A stretch of DNA of 64,000 nucleotides from DASWUZ01 sp036401375 (GCA_036401375.1 DASWVB010000012.1:1-64000); one strand, 5' to 3'. Counted from the stretch's first letter, positions 48,206-56,047 are shown. Notes: generated by a model from the sequence alone, not told the origin. Numbers and translations: made by a program.

Positions 48206-48234
48206 TTGCATCGCGCGACGGAGCGTGCGATAAC
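48206..48234 (+). promoter_or_regulatory. Promoter of the PadR gene, apparently leaderless
   Basis: TTGCAT (48206-48211) and GATAAC (48229-48234) are spaced by exactly 17 nt. Transcription would start about 7 nt after the -10, that is at or next to the A of the ATG at 48241. No ribosome-binding site could fit, so the mRNA is probably leaderless. Confidence 0.6.
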
Positions 48235-48240
48235 TACGTC

Positions 48241-48582
48241 ATGCGTAGTACGCGAGACGTAGCAGATATCGAAGAGGATCCGACGCTGGGACACTACTCT
48301 GACCCCCCTCTGCTGGTGCTGGCGAGCCTCGCAAATGGGCCAAAGCACGGGCACGCCATGATTGAAGACATCGGCCGGCTGTGCGGTACGCGGCCTGGCC
48401 CGGGCACCCTCTACGGAGCGATCGGGCGCCTCGAGCAGCAGGGGTGGATCGAGCCGCTTGCGCCTGAGGAGCGGCGCCGGCCGTACCGCATCACAGCGGA
48501 GGGATCGCGCGTGCTTCGCGCCCGGCTGTGCACACTGCAGAGATTCGTAAGGGCTGGACTGGAACGGCTGGAGGCACGATGA
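48241..48582 (+). CDS. PadR-family transcriptional regulator
   Basis: 113 residues, a short PadR of the single-domain type. The winged-helix core 'LLVLASLANGPKHGHAMIEDIGRLCGTRPGPGTLYGAIGRLEQQGWIEP' shows the PadR signature, with P-G-T-L-Y in the recognition helix. 'RRRPYRITAEGSRVLRARL' is the wing and the start of the dimerisation helix. The stop overlaps the start of the following membrane-protein gene by 4 nt (ATGA, 48579-48582). PadR genes coupled to a membrane-protein gene are a recurring arrangement, in which the regulator controls the pair. The effector is unknown. Confidence 0.88.
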   Translation: MRSTRDVADIEEDPTLGHYSDPPLLVLASLANGPKHGHAMIEDIGRLCGTRPGPGTLYGAIGRLEQQGWIEPLAPEERRRPYRITAEGSRVLRARLCTLQRFVRAGLERLEAR

Positions 48583-49262
48583 ACACTCGACTTGCTCACG
48601 CGCTGGTATGCCTGTACCCCGGCGGCTGGCGGCAGCGCTACGGCGCAGAATTTGAGGCGCTGCTCATTGCCGGCCCCGGCCTGTCGATTGCCGCGAACGT
48701 GGTCTGCTCCGCAGCTCGTGAACACCTCTGCCCGGCCAGAGGATTTGACTTGAACGCCACCGGTGGTCCGCTGCACCTGCTGTCTGCGCGAGCTCCCTGG
48801 GCGCTCTTTGGATTGGCGCCCGTTCTTCTGCTGGCGGGTGCTTATACGATTGCGTCGTTGATCCTGCTGTCGGGTTGGAGGATCTTCCTGCCGCAGGCGA
48901 GTTCGCCGTTTGTGCCGGTGCACGGGACGGCGATTCTCTACTTCGGTGTGGGCAGGCTGCTCTACTTCATCGCGCCGCTGCTGGTCGGCTGGGGCATCGT
49001 CCTGGTGGCGATCCGGCTCAGAGCGAACGGGCCATGGCCCGTGATCGGGATGGTGACGATTGCACTGCTCGGGGGAGCGAATCAGATCATGGCCGCTCGC
49101 TCGGTCCCCTCAGCCATGGGGCACGGCCGGATGCACGTTGCCTTCGAGCTTTCGAGCGCTGCCTCCTGCTTCGGCCTTGCTCACGCGGGGACGCTCCTCG
49201 CCTTCACCTTGCTGCCCTATGTTTTGCTGCAGGCCTACCGCGTACGCTTGACTCTTTACTGA
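48579..49262 (+). CDS. Membrane protein coupled to PadR regulator
   Basis: 227 residues from ATG 48579. A short N-terminal cytoplasmic part has the motif 'ALVCLYPGGWRQRYGAEFEALL', which is characteristic of small permease-associated or PadR-associated membrane proteins. About five membrane segments follow ('LFGLAPVLLLAGAYTIASLILL', 'AILYFGVGRLLYFIAPLLVGWGIVLVAIRL', 'VIGMVTIALLGGANQI', 'GTLLAFTLLPYVLLQAYRV'). No catalytic motif is seen. The function is probably tied to the signal sensed by the PadR protein with which it is translationally coupled. The start is fixed by the ATGA overlap. Confidence 0.72.
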   Translation: MNTRLAHALVCLYPGGWRQRYGAEFEALLIAGPGLSIAANVVCSAAREHLCPARGFDLNATGGPLHLLSARAPWALFGLAPVLLLAGAYTIASLILLSGWRIFLPQASSPFVPVHGTAILYFGVGRLLYFIAPLLVGWGIVLVAIRLRANGPWPVIGMVTIALLGGANQIMAARSVPSAMGHGRMHVAFELSSAASCFGLAHAGTLLAFTLLPYVLLQAYRVRLTLY

Positions 49263-49316
49263 TCGCTGGCGTTTCCGCGCTCGCGACGAAGTAGAAACGT
49301 CGGATCAAAACGTTGA

Positions 49317-49345
49317 TTGACATGGGGCCGCTCCCGATTTAGGGT
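49317..49345 (+). promoter_or_regulatory. Candidate promoter of the his operon
   Basis: TTGACA (49317-49322), a perfect -35, is followed after 17 nt by TAGGGT (49340-49345), which keeps the key T, A and final T of a -10 box. Transcription would begin near 49352, only about 3 nt before the leader-peptide ATG. Confidence 0.5.
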
Positions 49346-49354
49346 TATCAGCAG

Positions 49355-49432
49355 ATGCAGATCGCCGCACATCATCGTCATCTCCACCATCACCACGTGA
49401 CGAGCGTGTCGGCGGACTCTTCCGGACTTTAG
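49355..49432 (+). CDS. His-rich leader peptide of the his operon (hisL-like)
   Basis: A 25-codon frame, ATG 49355 to TAG 49430-49432. Seven of nine consecutive codons are histidine ('HHRHLHHHH', codons 6-14, 49370-49396). It lies directly upstream of an intrinsic terminator and the complete his operon. This is the hallmark of ribosome-mediated attenuation, in which a shortage of charged tRNA-His stalls the ribosome on these codons. The remaining residues (MQIAA at the start and VTSVSADSSGL at the end) have no evident function. The leader may be translated with almost no 5' UTR. Confidence 0.9.
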   Translation: MQIAAHHRHLHHHHVTSVSADSSGL

Positions 49433-49490
49433 CAGACCGGGCATCGAGAGAATAGAAACCCGCCGACGCGAGAGCGCAGGCGGGTTTTTT
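49405..49490 (+). promoter_or_regulatory. his attenuator: antiterminator and terminator
   Basis: Two exclusive structures can form. The antiterminator pairs CGTGTCGGCGG (49405-49415) with CCGCCGACGCG (49460-49470) in 11 bp with one G-U. The terminator pairs AAACCCGCC (49456-49464) with GGCGGGTTT (49479-49487) in 9 bp, with a CGC-GAGA-GCG sub-hairpin in the loop, and is followed by TTTTTT (49485-49490). The shared segment 49460-49464 makes them incompatible. The antiterminator's left arm begins 9 nt after the last His codon, so a ribosome stalled on early His codons leaves it free. Its upstream partner region (CGCCG at 49363-49367) could sequester the left arm. Confidence 0.88.
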
Positions 49491-49537
49491 GCGTCTAGAG
49501 CACACACCAGAGCGCCAGGCAACGAGAGAGATGAACG

Positions 49538-49900
49538 ATGACAGAAAGCAAGATCGACTTTGAAAAGATGGATGGCCTGGTGCCCGGGATCGTGCAGGAC
49601 GCGACGACCGGCCAGCTGCTGATGGTTGGCTTCCTCAACGAGGAGAGCTACCGGAAGACCCTCGACACGGGGTTTGTTACCTTTTGGAGCCGGACGCGCC
49701 AGAAGCTTTGGATGAAGGGCGAGACCAGCGGCAACCGTCTGCGGGTGGTCGATGCGGCGACCGATTGCGACCAGGACACGCTGCTGTTTCGCGTCGAGGT
49801 TGAGGGCGATGGACTGGTGTGTCATGAGGGCACGGTGAGCTGCTTCACGCGCCCGATCGCGGTGGCCGCACGGAGAGTAGAGGCTGCAAGTGGCAAATAA
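49538..49900 (+). CDS. hisI: Phosphoribosyl-AMP cyclohydrolase
   Basis: 120 residues, the single-domain form. Motifs: 'TGFVTFWSRTRQKLWMKGETSGN' and the metal-binding 'DCDQDTLLFRV' with 'VCHEGTVSCF'. It opens the purine ring of PR-AMP in step three of histidine synthesis. There is no fused HisE (PR-ATP pyrophosphohydrolase) domain and no hisE gene in the operon, so that enzyme must be encoded elsewhere. It is the first gene after the attenuator and is followed by hisG with an 11-nt overlap. Confidence 0.95.
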   Translation: MTESKIDFEKMDGLVPGIVQDATTGQLLMVGFLNEESYRKTLDTGFVTFWSRTRQKLWMKGETSGNRLRVVDAATDCDQDTLLFRVEVEGDGLVCHEGTVSCFTRPIAVAARRVEAASGK

Positions 49901-50765
49901 ACTTCGCCTCGGGATTCCCAAGGGCAGTCTGCAGGACGCCACCATCGCGCTGTTTGCGCGCGCGGGCTGGAACATCTACGCCAACGGCCGCTCCTATTTC
50001 CCGACCATCGACGACAACGAGATTGAGTGCATGCTCATTCGCGCGCAGGAGATGGCGCGCTACGTGGAACACGGAGTACTTGATGCGGGACTTACGGGCA
50101 TCGACTGGGTGATCGAGAGCGGCCTCGATGTGATCAGCGCGACCACTCTCACCTATTCGAAGCAGAGCCGGCGCAAGGTGCGCTGGGTGCTCGCGGTGCC
50201 AGAGGATTCGAAGTTCAACCGGGCCGAGGACCTTGCCGGCCTGACGATTGCGACGGAGCTGGTCGAGGTGACGAAGCGCTACTTCGCGGGCAAGAATGTT
50301 CCGGTGAAAGTAGAGTTCAGCTGGGGCGCGACGGAGGTCAAGCCGCCCACGCTCGCCGACGCCATCGTCGAGGTCACCGAGACGGGCAGCTCGCTCAAGG
50401 CCAACCGGCTGCGCATCATCGACACGGTGATGGAAAGCGAGACCCACCTCATCGCCAACAAAGGCGCCTACCAGGACCCCTGGAAGAAGGCGAAGGTCGA
50501 CACGCTGGCCTTGATGCTGGGCGCTGCCATCTCGGCGCAGGGCCGCGTCGGACTGATGCTCAATGTTCAGGAAATCAATCTTGAGCGCGTGATCGCGGTG
50601 CTGCCGGCGTTGAATTCGCCTACTATCTCGGCGTTGAGCGACTCTGGCTGGGTTGCAGTGAATACGATCCTCGAAGAAGAGGTGGTCCGGGACGTGGTGC
50701 CCAAGCTGAGGGCGGCGGGTGCCACTGGAATCGTTGAATATCCGCTTAGCAAAGTTGTGCTCTAG
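49890..50765 (+). CDS. hisG: ATP phosphoribosyltransferase, long form
   Basis: 291 residues, the length of HisG_L, with a C-terminal regulatory domain, so no HisZ is needed. Visible motifs are 'LRLGIPKGSLQDATIALFARAGW', 'LDAGLTGIDWVIESG' and the PRPP loop 'DAIVEVTETGSSLKANRL'. The C-terminal domain reads 'MLNVQEINLERVIAVLPALNSPTISAL...ILEEEVVRDVVPKLRAAGATGIVEYPLSKVVL', ending at the very C-terminus as in the family. It is the committed step, feedback-inhibited by histidine in the family. The start is a GTG inside hisI. Confidence 0.96.
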   Translation: MANKLRLGIPKGSLQDATIALFARAGWNIYANGRSYFPTIDDNEIECMLIRAQEMARYVEHGVLDAGLTGIDWVIESGLDVISATTLTYSKQSRRKVRWVLAVPEDSKFNRAEDLAGLTIATELVEVTKRYFAGKNVPVKVEFSWGATEVKPPTLADAIVEVTETGSSLKANRLRIIDTVMESETHLIANKGAYQDPWKKAKVDTLALMLGAAISAQGRVGLMLNVQEINLERVIAVLPALNSPTISALSDSGWVAVNTILEEEVVRDVVPKLRAAGATGIVEYPLSKVVL

Positions 50766-50796
50766 CCGATCGCCTAAAGGATTAGGAGCTGCTGCA

Positions 50797-52062
50797 ATGA
50801 AGCTGGCCAGGACGACAGGCCGCGGTGCAAAGGAGACTGAGCGGCTGCTCGTCCAGCTGGAGCGTCGCGGGGAGCGCAGCTCGGCGGATGTATTGCCGGT
50901 AGTGCGGCGCATCGTAGATGGCGTGCGACAGGGTGGGGATGAGGCGCTTCGAAGGTATTCCACCAGGTTAGATGGGCTCTCGGCGCAGTCACTGTTACGT
51001 ATTCGTCGAGAGGAGATGCAGCGTGCCTGGGATGCCACTCCGGCCGCGTTGAGGAACGCGCTGGAGGCTGCCGCATCGAACATCCGTGAGTTTGCGCGGC
51101 GGCAACTGCCAGTGGAATGGTCCTTTTCTCCGCTGCCGGGCTTGAACACAGGGCAGGTCATTCGCCCGCTCGAGGCTGTCGGCTGCTACGTGCCGGGTGG
51201 AAGGTATCCTCTGCCTTCGACGATGCTGATGACTGTCATTCCAGCGCAGGTGGCCGGGGTTCGGAGGATTGCCGTCTGCTCGCCGCGGCCCGCACCAGAG
51301 ACGCTGGCTGCCGCATGGTTGCTCGGGGTGACGGAGTTCTACCAGATCGGGGGAGCGCAGGCGATTGCAGCGCTCGCGTATGGCACTGAGAGCATCGCCC
51401 GAGTCGATAAGATCGTCGGACCAGGCAACGCATTCGTAACGACAGCTAAAACATTAGTAGCTTTCGACTGCGGCATCGATATGCTGGCCGGGCCCACGGA
51501 GATTGTGGTTACGAGCGAGACGGGCGACCCGGCGGCGATTGCGTCCGATCTTGTGGCACAGGCTGAGCACGATCCGCAGGCCCTCGCCCTTCTGGTGACC
51601 ACGCAGGACTTGCTCGCGACGGCCGTCATCGCCGAAGTGAAACAGCGGGTCAAGCTGAATGCGATTGCGAAGGAAGCGATTCGTAACAGTGGTTATGCCG
51701 TGATCGCCTCGTCAGTTGAGGAGGCGCATGAGATCACTAACCGGCTGGCGCCCGAGCATCTTACGGTGGATGCGCAGGAAGACGTGACATGGGTCAGGAA
51801 CGCCGGCTCGGTCTTCGCCGGCAGGTACTCGCCGCAGCCAATGGGCGATTACATCTCGGGTCCCAACCACACGCTGCCGACAGGCGGGCTGGCGCGGGTT
51901 CGGGGCGGCTTGAGCGTGAACGACTTCGTGAAGGTGATCACCGTGCAGCACTATGGCGCGGCCGCGCTGCGGACGCTTGCCCCGGCGGCGATTACCCTCG
52001 CAGAGGCTGAGGGATTGCACGGTCACGCAGAGGCAATACGAATGAGGGCGGCCCATGCTTGA
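50797..52062 (+). CDS. hisD: Histidinol dehydrogenase
   Basis: 421 residues from ATG 50797 (TTAGGAG upstream); an earlier in-frame start would lie within hisG. Motifs: 'PGGRYPLPSTMLMTVIPAQVAGV', 'GGAQAIAALAYGTESIARVDKIVGPGNAFVTTAK' and 'AGPTEIVV', with the zinc- and substrate-binding region 'AQAEHDPQALALLVT' and 'RLAPEHLTV'. It carries out the last two oxidations of L-histidinol to histidine with NAD+ and Zn2+. It overlaps hisC by 8 nt. Confidence 0.97.
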   Translation: MKLARTTGRGAKETERLLVQLERRGERSSADVLPVVRRIVDGVRQGGDEALRRYSTRLDGLSAQSLLRIRREEMQRAWDATPAALRNALEAAASNIREFARRQLPVEWSFSPLPGLNTGQVIRPLEAVGCYVPGGRYPLPSTMLMTVIPAQVAGVRRIAVCSPRPAPETLAAAWLLGVTEFYQIGGAQAIAALAYGTESIARVDKIVGPGNAFVTTAKTLVAFDCGIDMLAGPTEIVVTSETGDPAAIASDLVAQAEHDPQALALLVTTQDLLATAVIAEVKQRVKLNAIAKEAIRNSGYAVIASSVEEAHEITNRLAPEHLTVDAQEDVTWVRNAGSVFAGRYSPQPMGDYISGPNHTLPTGGLARVRGGLSVNDFVKVITVQHYGAAALRTLAPAAITLAEAEGLHGHAEAIRMRAAHA

Positions 52063-53170
52063 GCTGAACGAATTGCAGGCCAACGCGGAATCGGGCACGG
52101 CGCCCGCGCCGCGCCAGGCGGTGCTCGACATGAAGGAGTACCATCCGCCGCTGGGATCGCGCGATGGCCTTCGGCTCGACTTCAACGAGAACACCCTGCA
52201 GTGCTCGCCGCGCGTACTCGAGGCCCTGCGCAACATCACAGCCGCCGAGCTCACGCGCTACCCTCAGCGCGAGCCGTTGGAATCGCTCGTGGCGGAGCAT
52301 CTGCAACTCGATCCCGCACAGGTGCTGCTCACCAACGGCGTCGACGAGGCTATCCACGTGCTGTGCGAGACGTATCTCGATGAGGCCGACGAGATACTCT
52401 TCTCAGTTCCTACCTACTCCATGTACGAGGTCTATGCCAGCGGCGCCGGAGCGCGCCTCAAGATGATCGACGCCGGTAAAGACTTTGCCTTTCCGTTTGA
52501 GCAGATGCTGGAGGCGATCACGGCGAAGACAAAGCTCATCTTTATCGCCAATCCGAACAGCCCGACCGGCAGCACGGCGTCGCGCGAGCAGCTGATTCAG
52601 ATCGCAAAACGTGCGCCGCACGCGGCGGTGCTTGTCGATGAGGCGTACTTCCACTTCTTTGGCGAGACGGTGATGGACCAGGTCGGCCGCATCCCAAACC
52701 TGCTGGTAGCGCGGACGTTTTCGAAGGCTTATGGACTGGCGGGACTGCGCCTGGGCGTGCTCGCCGCACATGCCGACAGCATGCACTGGCTGCGCCGCGT
52801 GATATCGCCTTACAGCGTAAATTCGCTGGCGCTTGCGTGCCTGCGGCCGGCTCTCAATGACGAGATCTACCTGCGCTGGTACGTCGACCAGGTGCTCGCG
52901 GCACGCACAGAGTTTGCAGAGGCGCTTGATCTGCTCGGGGTGCGTTACTGGTCAAGCAAGGCAAACTTCATCCTGGTCAAGATCGGTGCGAAGCACAAGG
53001 AGTTTGTCGAAGCGATGCGTAGCAGCAACGTGCTGGTGAGAGACAGGTCGAGCGACCCAGGTTGCGGCGGATGCGTGCGAGTGACGATCGGCACACGCGA
53101 GCAGATGGCGGACGCAATTCCAGTGCTGAAGCAGTCGCTGCTGGAGATTGGGTGGACCAGAGATGCCTAG
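52055..53170 (+). CDS. hisC: Histidinol-phosphate aminotransferase
   Basis: 371 residues, fold-type I PLP enzyme. 'GLRLDFNENTLQCSPRVLEALRN' is the family start, followed by 'LTNGVDEAIHVL', 'ANPNSPTGSTASREQL', 'LVDEAYFHFFGETV' and the PLP-lysine motif 'ARTFSKAYGLAGLRLGVL', whose Lys binds PLP. 'CVRVTIGTREQM' is the substrate-binding Arg motif. It converts imidazole-acetol phosphate and glutamate to histidinol phosphate. The gene starts inside hisD and ends inside hisB. Confidence 0.96.
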   Translation: MLELNELQANAESGTAPAPRQAVLDMKEYHPPLGSRDGLRLDFNENTLQCSPRVLEALRNITAAELTRYPQREPLESLVAEHLQLDPAQVLLTNGVDEAIHVLCETYLDEADEILFSVPTYSMYEVYASGAGARLKMIDAGKDFAFPFEQMLEAITAKTKLIFIANPNSPTGSTASREQLIQIAKRAPHAAVLVDEAYFHFFGETVMDQVGRIPNLLVARTFSKAYGLAGLRLGVLAAHADSMHWLRRVISPYSVNSLALACLRPALNDEIYLRWYVDQVLAARTEFAEALDLLGVRYWSSKANFILVKIGAKHKEFVEAMRSSNVLVRDRSSDPGCGGCVRVTIGTREQMADAIPVLKQSLLEIGWTRDA

Positions 53171-53819
53171 GACAGCTTCAAAGGCGGCCTCGACGCGCGA
53201 GGGGGATGCAGCTCCTGCTGACGCGGGTAAGCCGCGCACTGCTGCTCTGCGACGCGACACCACAGAGACGAAGATCGCGCTCCATCTGACCATCGAAGGC
53301 GGCGGCAACTACAACATTAGTACTGGAATACGCTTTTTTGATCACATGCTTGAATTGTTTACTCGGCACGGCGCCTTTGACCTTGAACTCTCCTGCGATG
53401 GAGACCTCGATGTCGATCAGCACCACACCGTCGAGGATGTAGGTATCGCGCTCGGAGAGGCATTTGAGCAGGCGCTGGGCGCGAAGCGGGGCATCCTGCG
53501 TGCGGGCTACTTTCTCATGCCGATGGACGAGACACTCGCGGTCGCGGCTGTCGATCTCAGCGGACGAGTGGCGTGCGTGGTGAAGACGAAGGTGAAGACG
53601 CGCCTGGTGGGCGACCTGCAGAGCGAACTGGTGGAGGATTTCTTCGAGGGTTTCGCGCGCGGAGCAAAGGCCAACGTACACGTGAAGACGATGTACGGCC
53701 GCTCCAACCACCACAAGATCGAGGCCATGTTCAAGGCATTTGCGCGCGCTCTGCGGGTTGCGTGTTCGCGCGACCGCCAGCTCGGAGAGATGCTGCCGAG
53801 CACCAAGGGCCTGCTCTAA
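53163..53819 (+). CDS. hisB: Imidazoleglycerol-phosphate dehydratase, monofunctional
   Basis: 218 residues from ATG 53163, inside hisC by 8 nt. It begins with about 35 residues of low complexity, then 'RRDTTETKIALHLTIEGGGNYNISTGIRFFDHMLELFTRHGAFDL'. The metal motifs 'DVDQHHTVEDVGIALGEAF' and 'GRSNHHKIEAMFKAFARAL' (two HH-x-x-E/D repeats) bind two Mn2+. It lacks the N-terminal histidinol-phosphatase domain of the E. coli protein, so the phosphatase must be elsewhere, since no hisN is in the operon. An earlier start codon gives a few more residues but is less likely. Confidence 0.95.
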   Translation: MPRTASKAASTREGDAAPADAGKPRTAALRRDTTETKIALHLTIEGGGNYNISTGIRFFDHMLELFTRHGAFDLELSCDGDLDVDQHHTVEDVGIALGEAFEQALGAKRGILRAGYFLMPMDETLAVAAVDLSGRVACVVKTKVKTRLVGDLQSELVEDFFEGFARGAKANVHVKTMYGRSNHHKIEAMFKAFARALRVACSRDRQLGEMLPSTKGLL

Positions 53820-53872
53820 ATGTGCATGCAGCGACCGCTCGCCGCCCTCTGCACCGCGGAAAGGAGAAGAGC

Positions 53873-54463
53873 TTGATCGCTGTCATCGACTACAAGGCGG
53901 GCAATCTCACCTCTGTGATGAAGGCGCTGCACGCGATCTCCGCCGATGCCCTGGTCACAGCAGATCCTGAGGTAGTGCGCCGGGCCGACAAGGTCGTTTT
54001 GCCGGGCGTCGGCCACTTCGCTGCTACGCGCCTGCTGTCCGCGACTGGTCTGACCGATGCAGTACGCGAGACTATTGCGCGGGGCGCGCCGTTCCTGGGG
54101 ATATGCGTCGGGCTGCAGTGGCTCTTCGAGGGCAGCACAGAGGCGCCGGGCGTCGCAGGGATGGGGCACTTTGAGGGTAGCTGTGATCGCTTTCAGACGA
54201 CGGAAAAGGTGCCGCATGTGGGCTGGAATTCGCTGAGCATCCGGCCCCAGTCTCGTCTAATGGACGGGGTTCCGGAGGGCTCGTTCGTCTACTACACTCA
54301 TTCCTACAAGGCTCCCGTCAATCACGCTACAGTAGCGGTTACAGACTATGGTGAATCGTTCACCGGCGCGATCGAACGCGACAATGTGATGGGCGTTCAG
54401 TTCCACCCGGAGAAGTCGGCAGCCGCCGGGCTCCGCGTACTCTCGAATTTTGTGAGGCTCTGA
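53873..54463 (+). CDS. hisH: Imidazole glycerol phosphate synthase, glutaminase subunit HisH
   Basis: 196 residues starting at TTG 53873, with AAGGAGAAG 4 nt upstream. The triad-type glutamine amidotransferase signature is complete: the nucleophile C78 in 'FLGICVGLQWLF', and His and Glu in 'MGVQFHPEKSAAAG'. It generates ammonia for HisF to close the imidazole ring. The longer frame upstream overlaps hisB and is not protein-like. hisF follows directly. Confidence 0.95.
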   Translation: MIAVIDYKAGNLTSVMKALHAISADALVTADPEVVRRADKVVLPGVGHFAATRLLSATGLTDAVRETIARGAPFLGICVGLQWLFEGSTEAPGVAGMGHFEGSCDRFQTTEKVPHVGWNSLSIRPQSRLMDGVPEGSFVYYTHSYKAPVNHATVAVTDYGESFTGAIERDNVMGVQFHPEKSAAAGLRVLSNFVRL

Positions 54464-54465
54464 GC

Positions 54466-55245
54466 GTGTTGACCAAGCGGATCATCGCCTGCCTGGATGT
54501 GCGAGCGGGGCGGGTGGTGAAGGGCGTGCAGTTCGTCGATCTCATTGACGCCGGGGACCCTGCGGCGCTGGCAGCACGTCATGCAGCGGCGGGTGCGGAC
54601 GAGATTGTGCTGCTCGACATCACGGCGACGCATGAGGGCCGCGGGACTCTGATCGAGACAGTGAAGCGAACGGCGAGGGAGCTTTTCATCCCCTTCACGG
54701 TGGGCGGTGGCATCCGCTCTGCCGATGAGGCTGCGGCGGTCTTCCATGCGGGCGCGGACAAGGTCAGCATCAACTCCGCTGCGATCGCGCGTCCCGAGCT
54801 GATCGACGAGATAGGCCGCAGCTTCGGAGCGCAGGCGGTGATCGTCGCGATCGATGCGCGCCGCGATCCGCTGGCGGCCGATCCGGCCGGTGATGCGGCG
54901 GTCTTCGTCAGTGGAGGCCGCAGGGACACGGGGCGCAAGGTGGTCCACTGGGCGCGGGAGGCCGAGGCGCGAGGTGCGGGCGAGATTCTGCTTACCTCGA
55001 TGGATGCGGATGGTACGCGAGCCGGCTTCGACTGCGAGCTGACGGCGCGGGTGAGTGAGGCCGTATCGATCCCGGTGATCGCCTCGGGAGGGGCGGGCAA
55101 CGCGGCGCACTTCGCCGACGTCTTCCTCGCCGGCAAGGCGGACGCGGCACTCGCGGCGAGCATCTTTCACTTCGGGGTGGCCGATGCGCGGGCGCTCAAG
55201 GAAGAGCTGGCGCGCGCGGGTGTTCCGGTGAGGCTGCCGTGCTGA
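54466..55245 (+). CDS. hisF: Imidazole glycerol phosphate synthase, cyclase subunit HisF
   Basis: 259 residues, GTG start 2 nt after hisH. TIM barrel with the two catalytic Asp: the first in 'IIACLDVRAGRVVKG' and the second in 'LLTSMDADGTRAGFDC'. The phosphate-binding loops 'TVGGGIRSADEAAAVFHAGADKVSINSAA' and 'PVIASGGAGNAAHFADVF' are present. Residues 129-160 include 'RRDPLAADPAGDAAVFVSGGRRDTG', a somewhat longer loop than usual. In this operon hisF precedes hisA, opposite to the usual A-F order. The stop is inside the first copy of a triple 11-bp repeat. Confidence 0.95.
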   Translation: MLTKRIIACLDVRAGRVVKGVQFVDLIDAGDPAALAARHAAAGADEIVLLDITATHEGRGTLIETVKRTARELFIPFTVGGGIRSADEAAAVFHAGADKVSINSAAIARPELIDEIGRSFGAQAVIVAIDARRDPLAADPAGDAAVFVSGGRRDTGRKVVHWAREAEARGAGEILLTSMDADGTRAGFDCELTARVSEAVSIPVIASGGAGNAAHFADVFLAGKADAALAASIFHFGVADARALKEELARAGVPVRLPC

Positions 55246-55276
55246 GGCCCGGTGCTGAGGCCCACGTGCTGAGGCC
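55239..55276 (+). repeat. Three copies of GTGCTGAGGCC(C) between hisF and hisA
   Basis: GTGCTGAGGCCC occurs at 55239-55250 and 55252-55263, and GTGCTGAGGCC at 55266-55276. The first copy contains the hisF stop codon. The third supplies the GAGG just before the hisA ATG (55280). It looks like a local slippage expansion in a translation-initiation region. Confidence 0.8.
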
Positions 55277-55279
55277 TCC

Positions 55280-56047
55280 ATGCTGATTCCTTCGATCGAT
55301 CTTATGGGCGGGCGCATTGTGCAGCTCGTGCACGGCGAGACGCTCAAGCTGGCCTTCGATGACTTTGAATACTGGATTGAGCGGTTCTCTGGCTATCCGC
55401 TGGTGCAGCTTATCGACCTCGATGCGGCGATGCGCCAGGGGGAGAACCGCGCCCTGATCGCCAAATTTGCGGCACGCCTTCCCTGCCAGGTGGGCGGCGG
55501 CATCGCGACCGCTGCAGCGGCCCGACGGCTGATCGAGGAGGGCGCGCGGCGAGTGATCGTTGGCTCGGCGCTGTTTAACTCCGGCGCGGTCCTGGCCGGC
55601 GAGGCTGCCCAGCACGCGGGCTCGCGCTCCAAGCCTCACCCAGCGAGCGGCAAGAACGTGGGCGCAAGACCTGACAGCCTGGTGAATACCAGCTTCGCTG
55701 CGTCGCTGGCGGAGCACGTCGGAGCGGACCGGATCGTATGCAGCGTAGACACGAAGAAGGGCCGCGTCTCGATAAAAGGCTGGAAGGAAGAGGTCGCCCT
55801 GAGGCCTGACGAAGCCATGATCCTGCTTGAGCCCTTTTGCGCCGCATTTCTCTATACCCACATTGACAGGGAGGGCACGATGCAGGGATTTCCCATGGAG
55901 GTGGCTGAGCGGCTGCGGCAGGTGACTTCTCGCCAGCTCATCGTGGCCGGGGGCATCAAGCAACGCGCGGAGATCGATGCTCTGCATGCGATCGGGGTCG
56001 ACGCGGTGGCCGGGATGGCCGTCTACACCGGCGCGCTGGCGACCTAG
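55280..56047 (+). CDS. hisA: ProFAR isomerase HisA
   Basis: 255 residues. 'MLIPSIDLMGGRIVQLVHGE' holds the first catalytic Asp (D7) and 'CSVDTKKGRVSIKGWKE' the second. The phosphate loops are 'CQVGGGIATAAAARRLIEEGARRVIVGSALFN' and 'IVAGGIKQRAEIDALHAIGVDAVAGMAVYTGAL'. A ~25-residue insertion rich in Ser/Pro/Lys ('AQHAGSRSKPHPASGKNVG', near residue 110) interrupts the usual barrel, and the sequence diverges from common bacterial HisA toward the branch with 'LIPSIDLMGGRIVQL'. It performs the Amadori rearrangement before HisHF. It is the last gene of the operon; no clear terminator was seen after it. Confidence 0.93.
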   Translation: MLIPSIDLMGGRIVQLVHGETLKLAFDDFEYWIERFSGYPLVQLIDLDAAMRQGENRALIAKFAARLPCQVGGGIATAAAARRLIEEGARRVIVGSALFNSGAVLAGEAAQHAGSRSKPHPASGKNVGARPDSLVNTSFAASLAEHVGADRIVCSVDTKKGRVSIKGWKEEVALRPDEAMILLEPFCAAFLYTHIDREGTMQGFPMEVAERLRQVTSRQLIVAGGIKQRAEIDALHAIGVDAVAGMAVYTGALAT

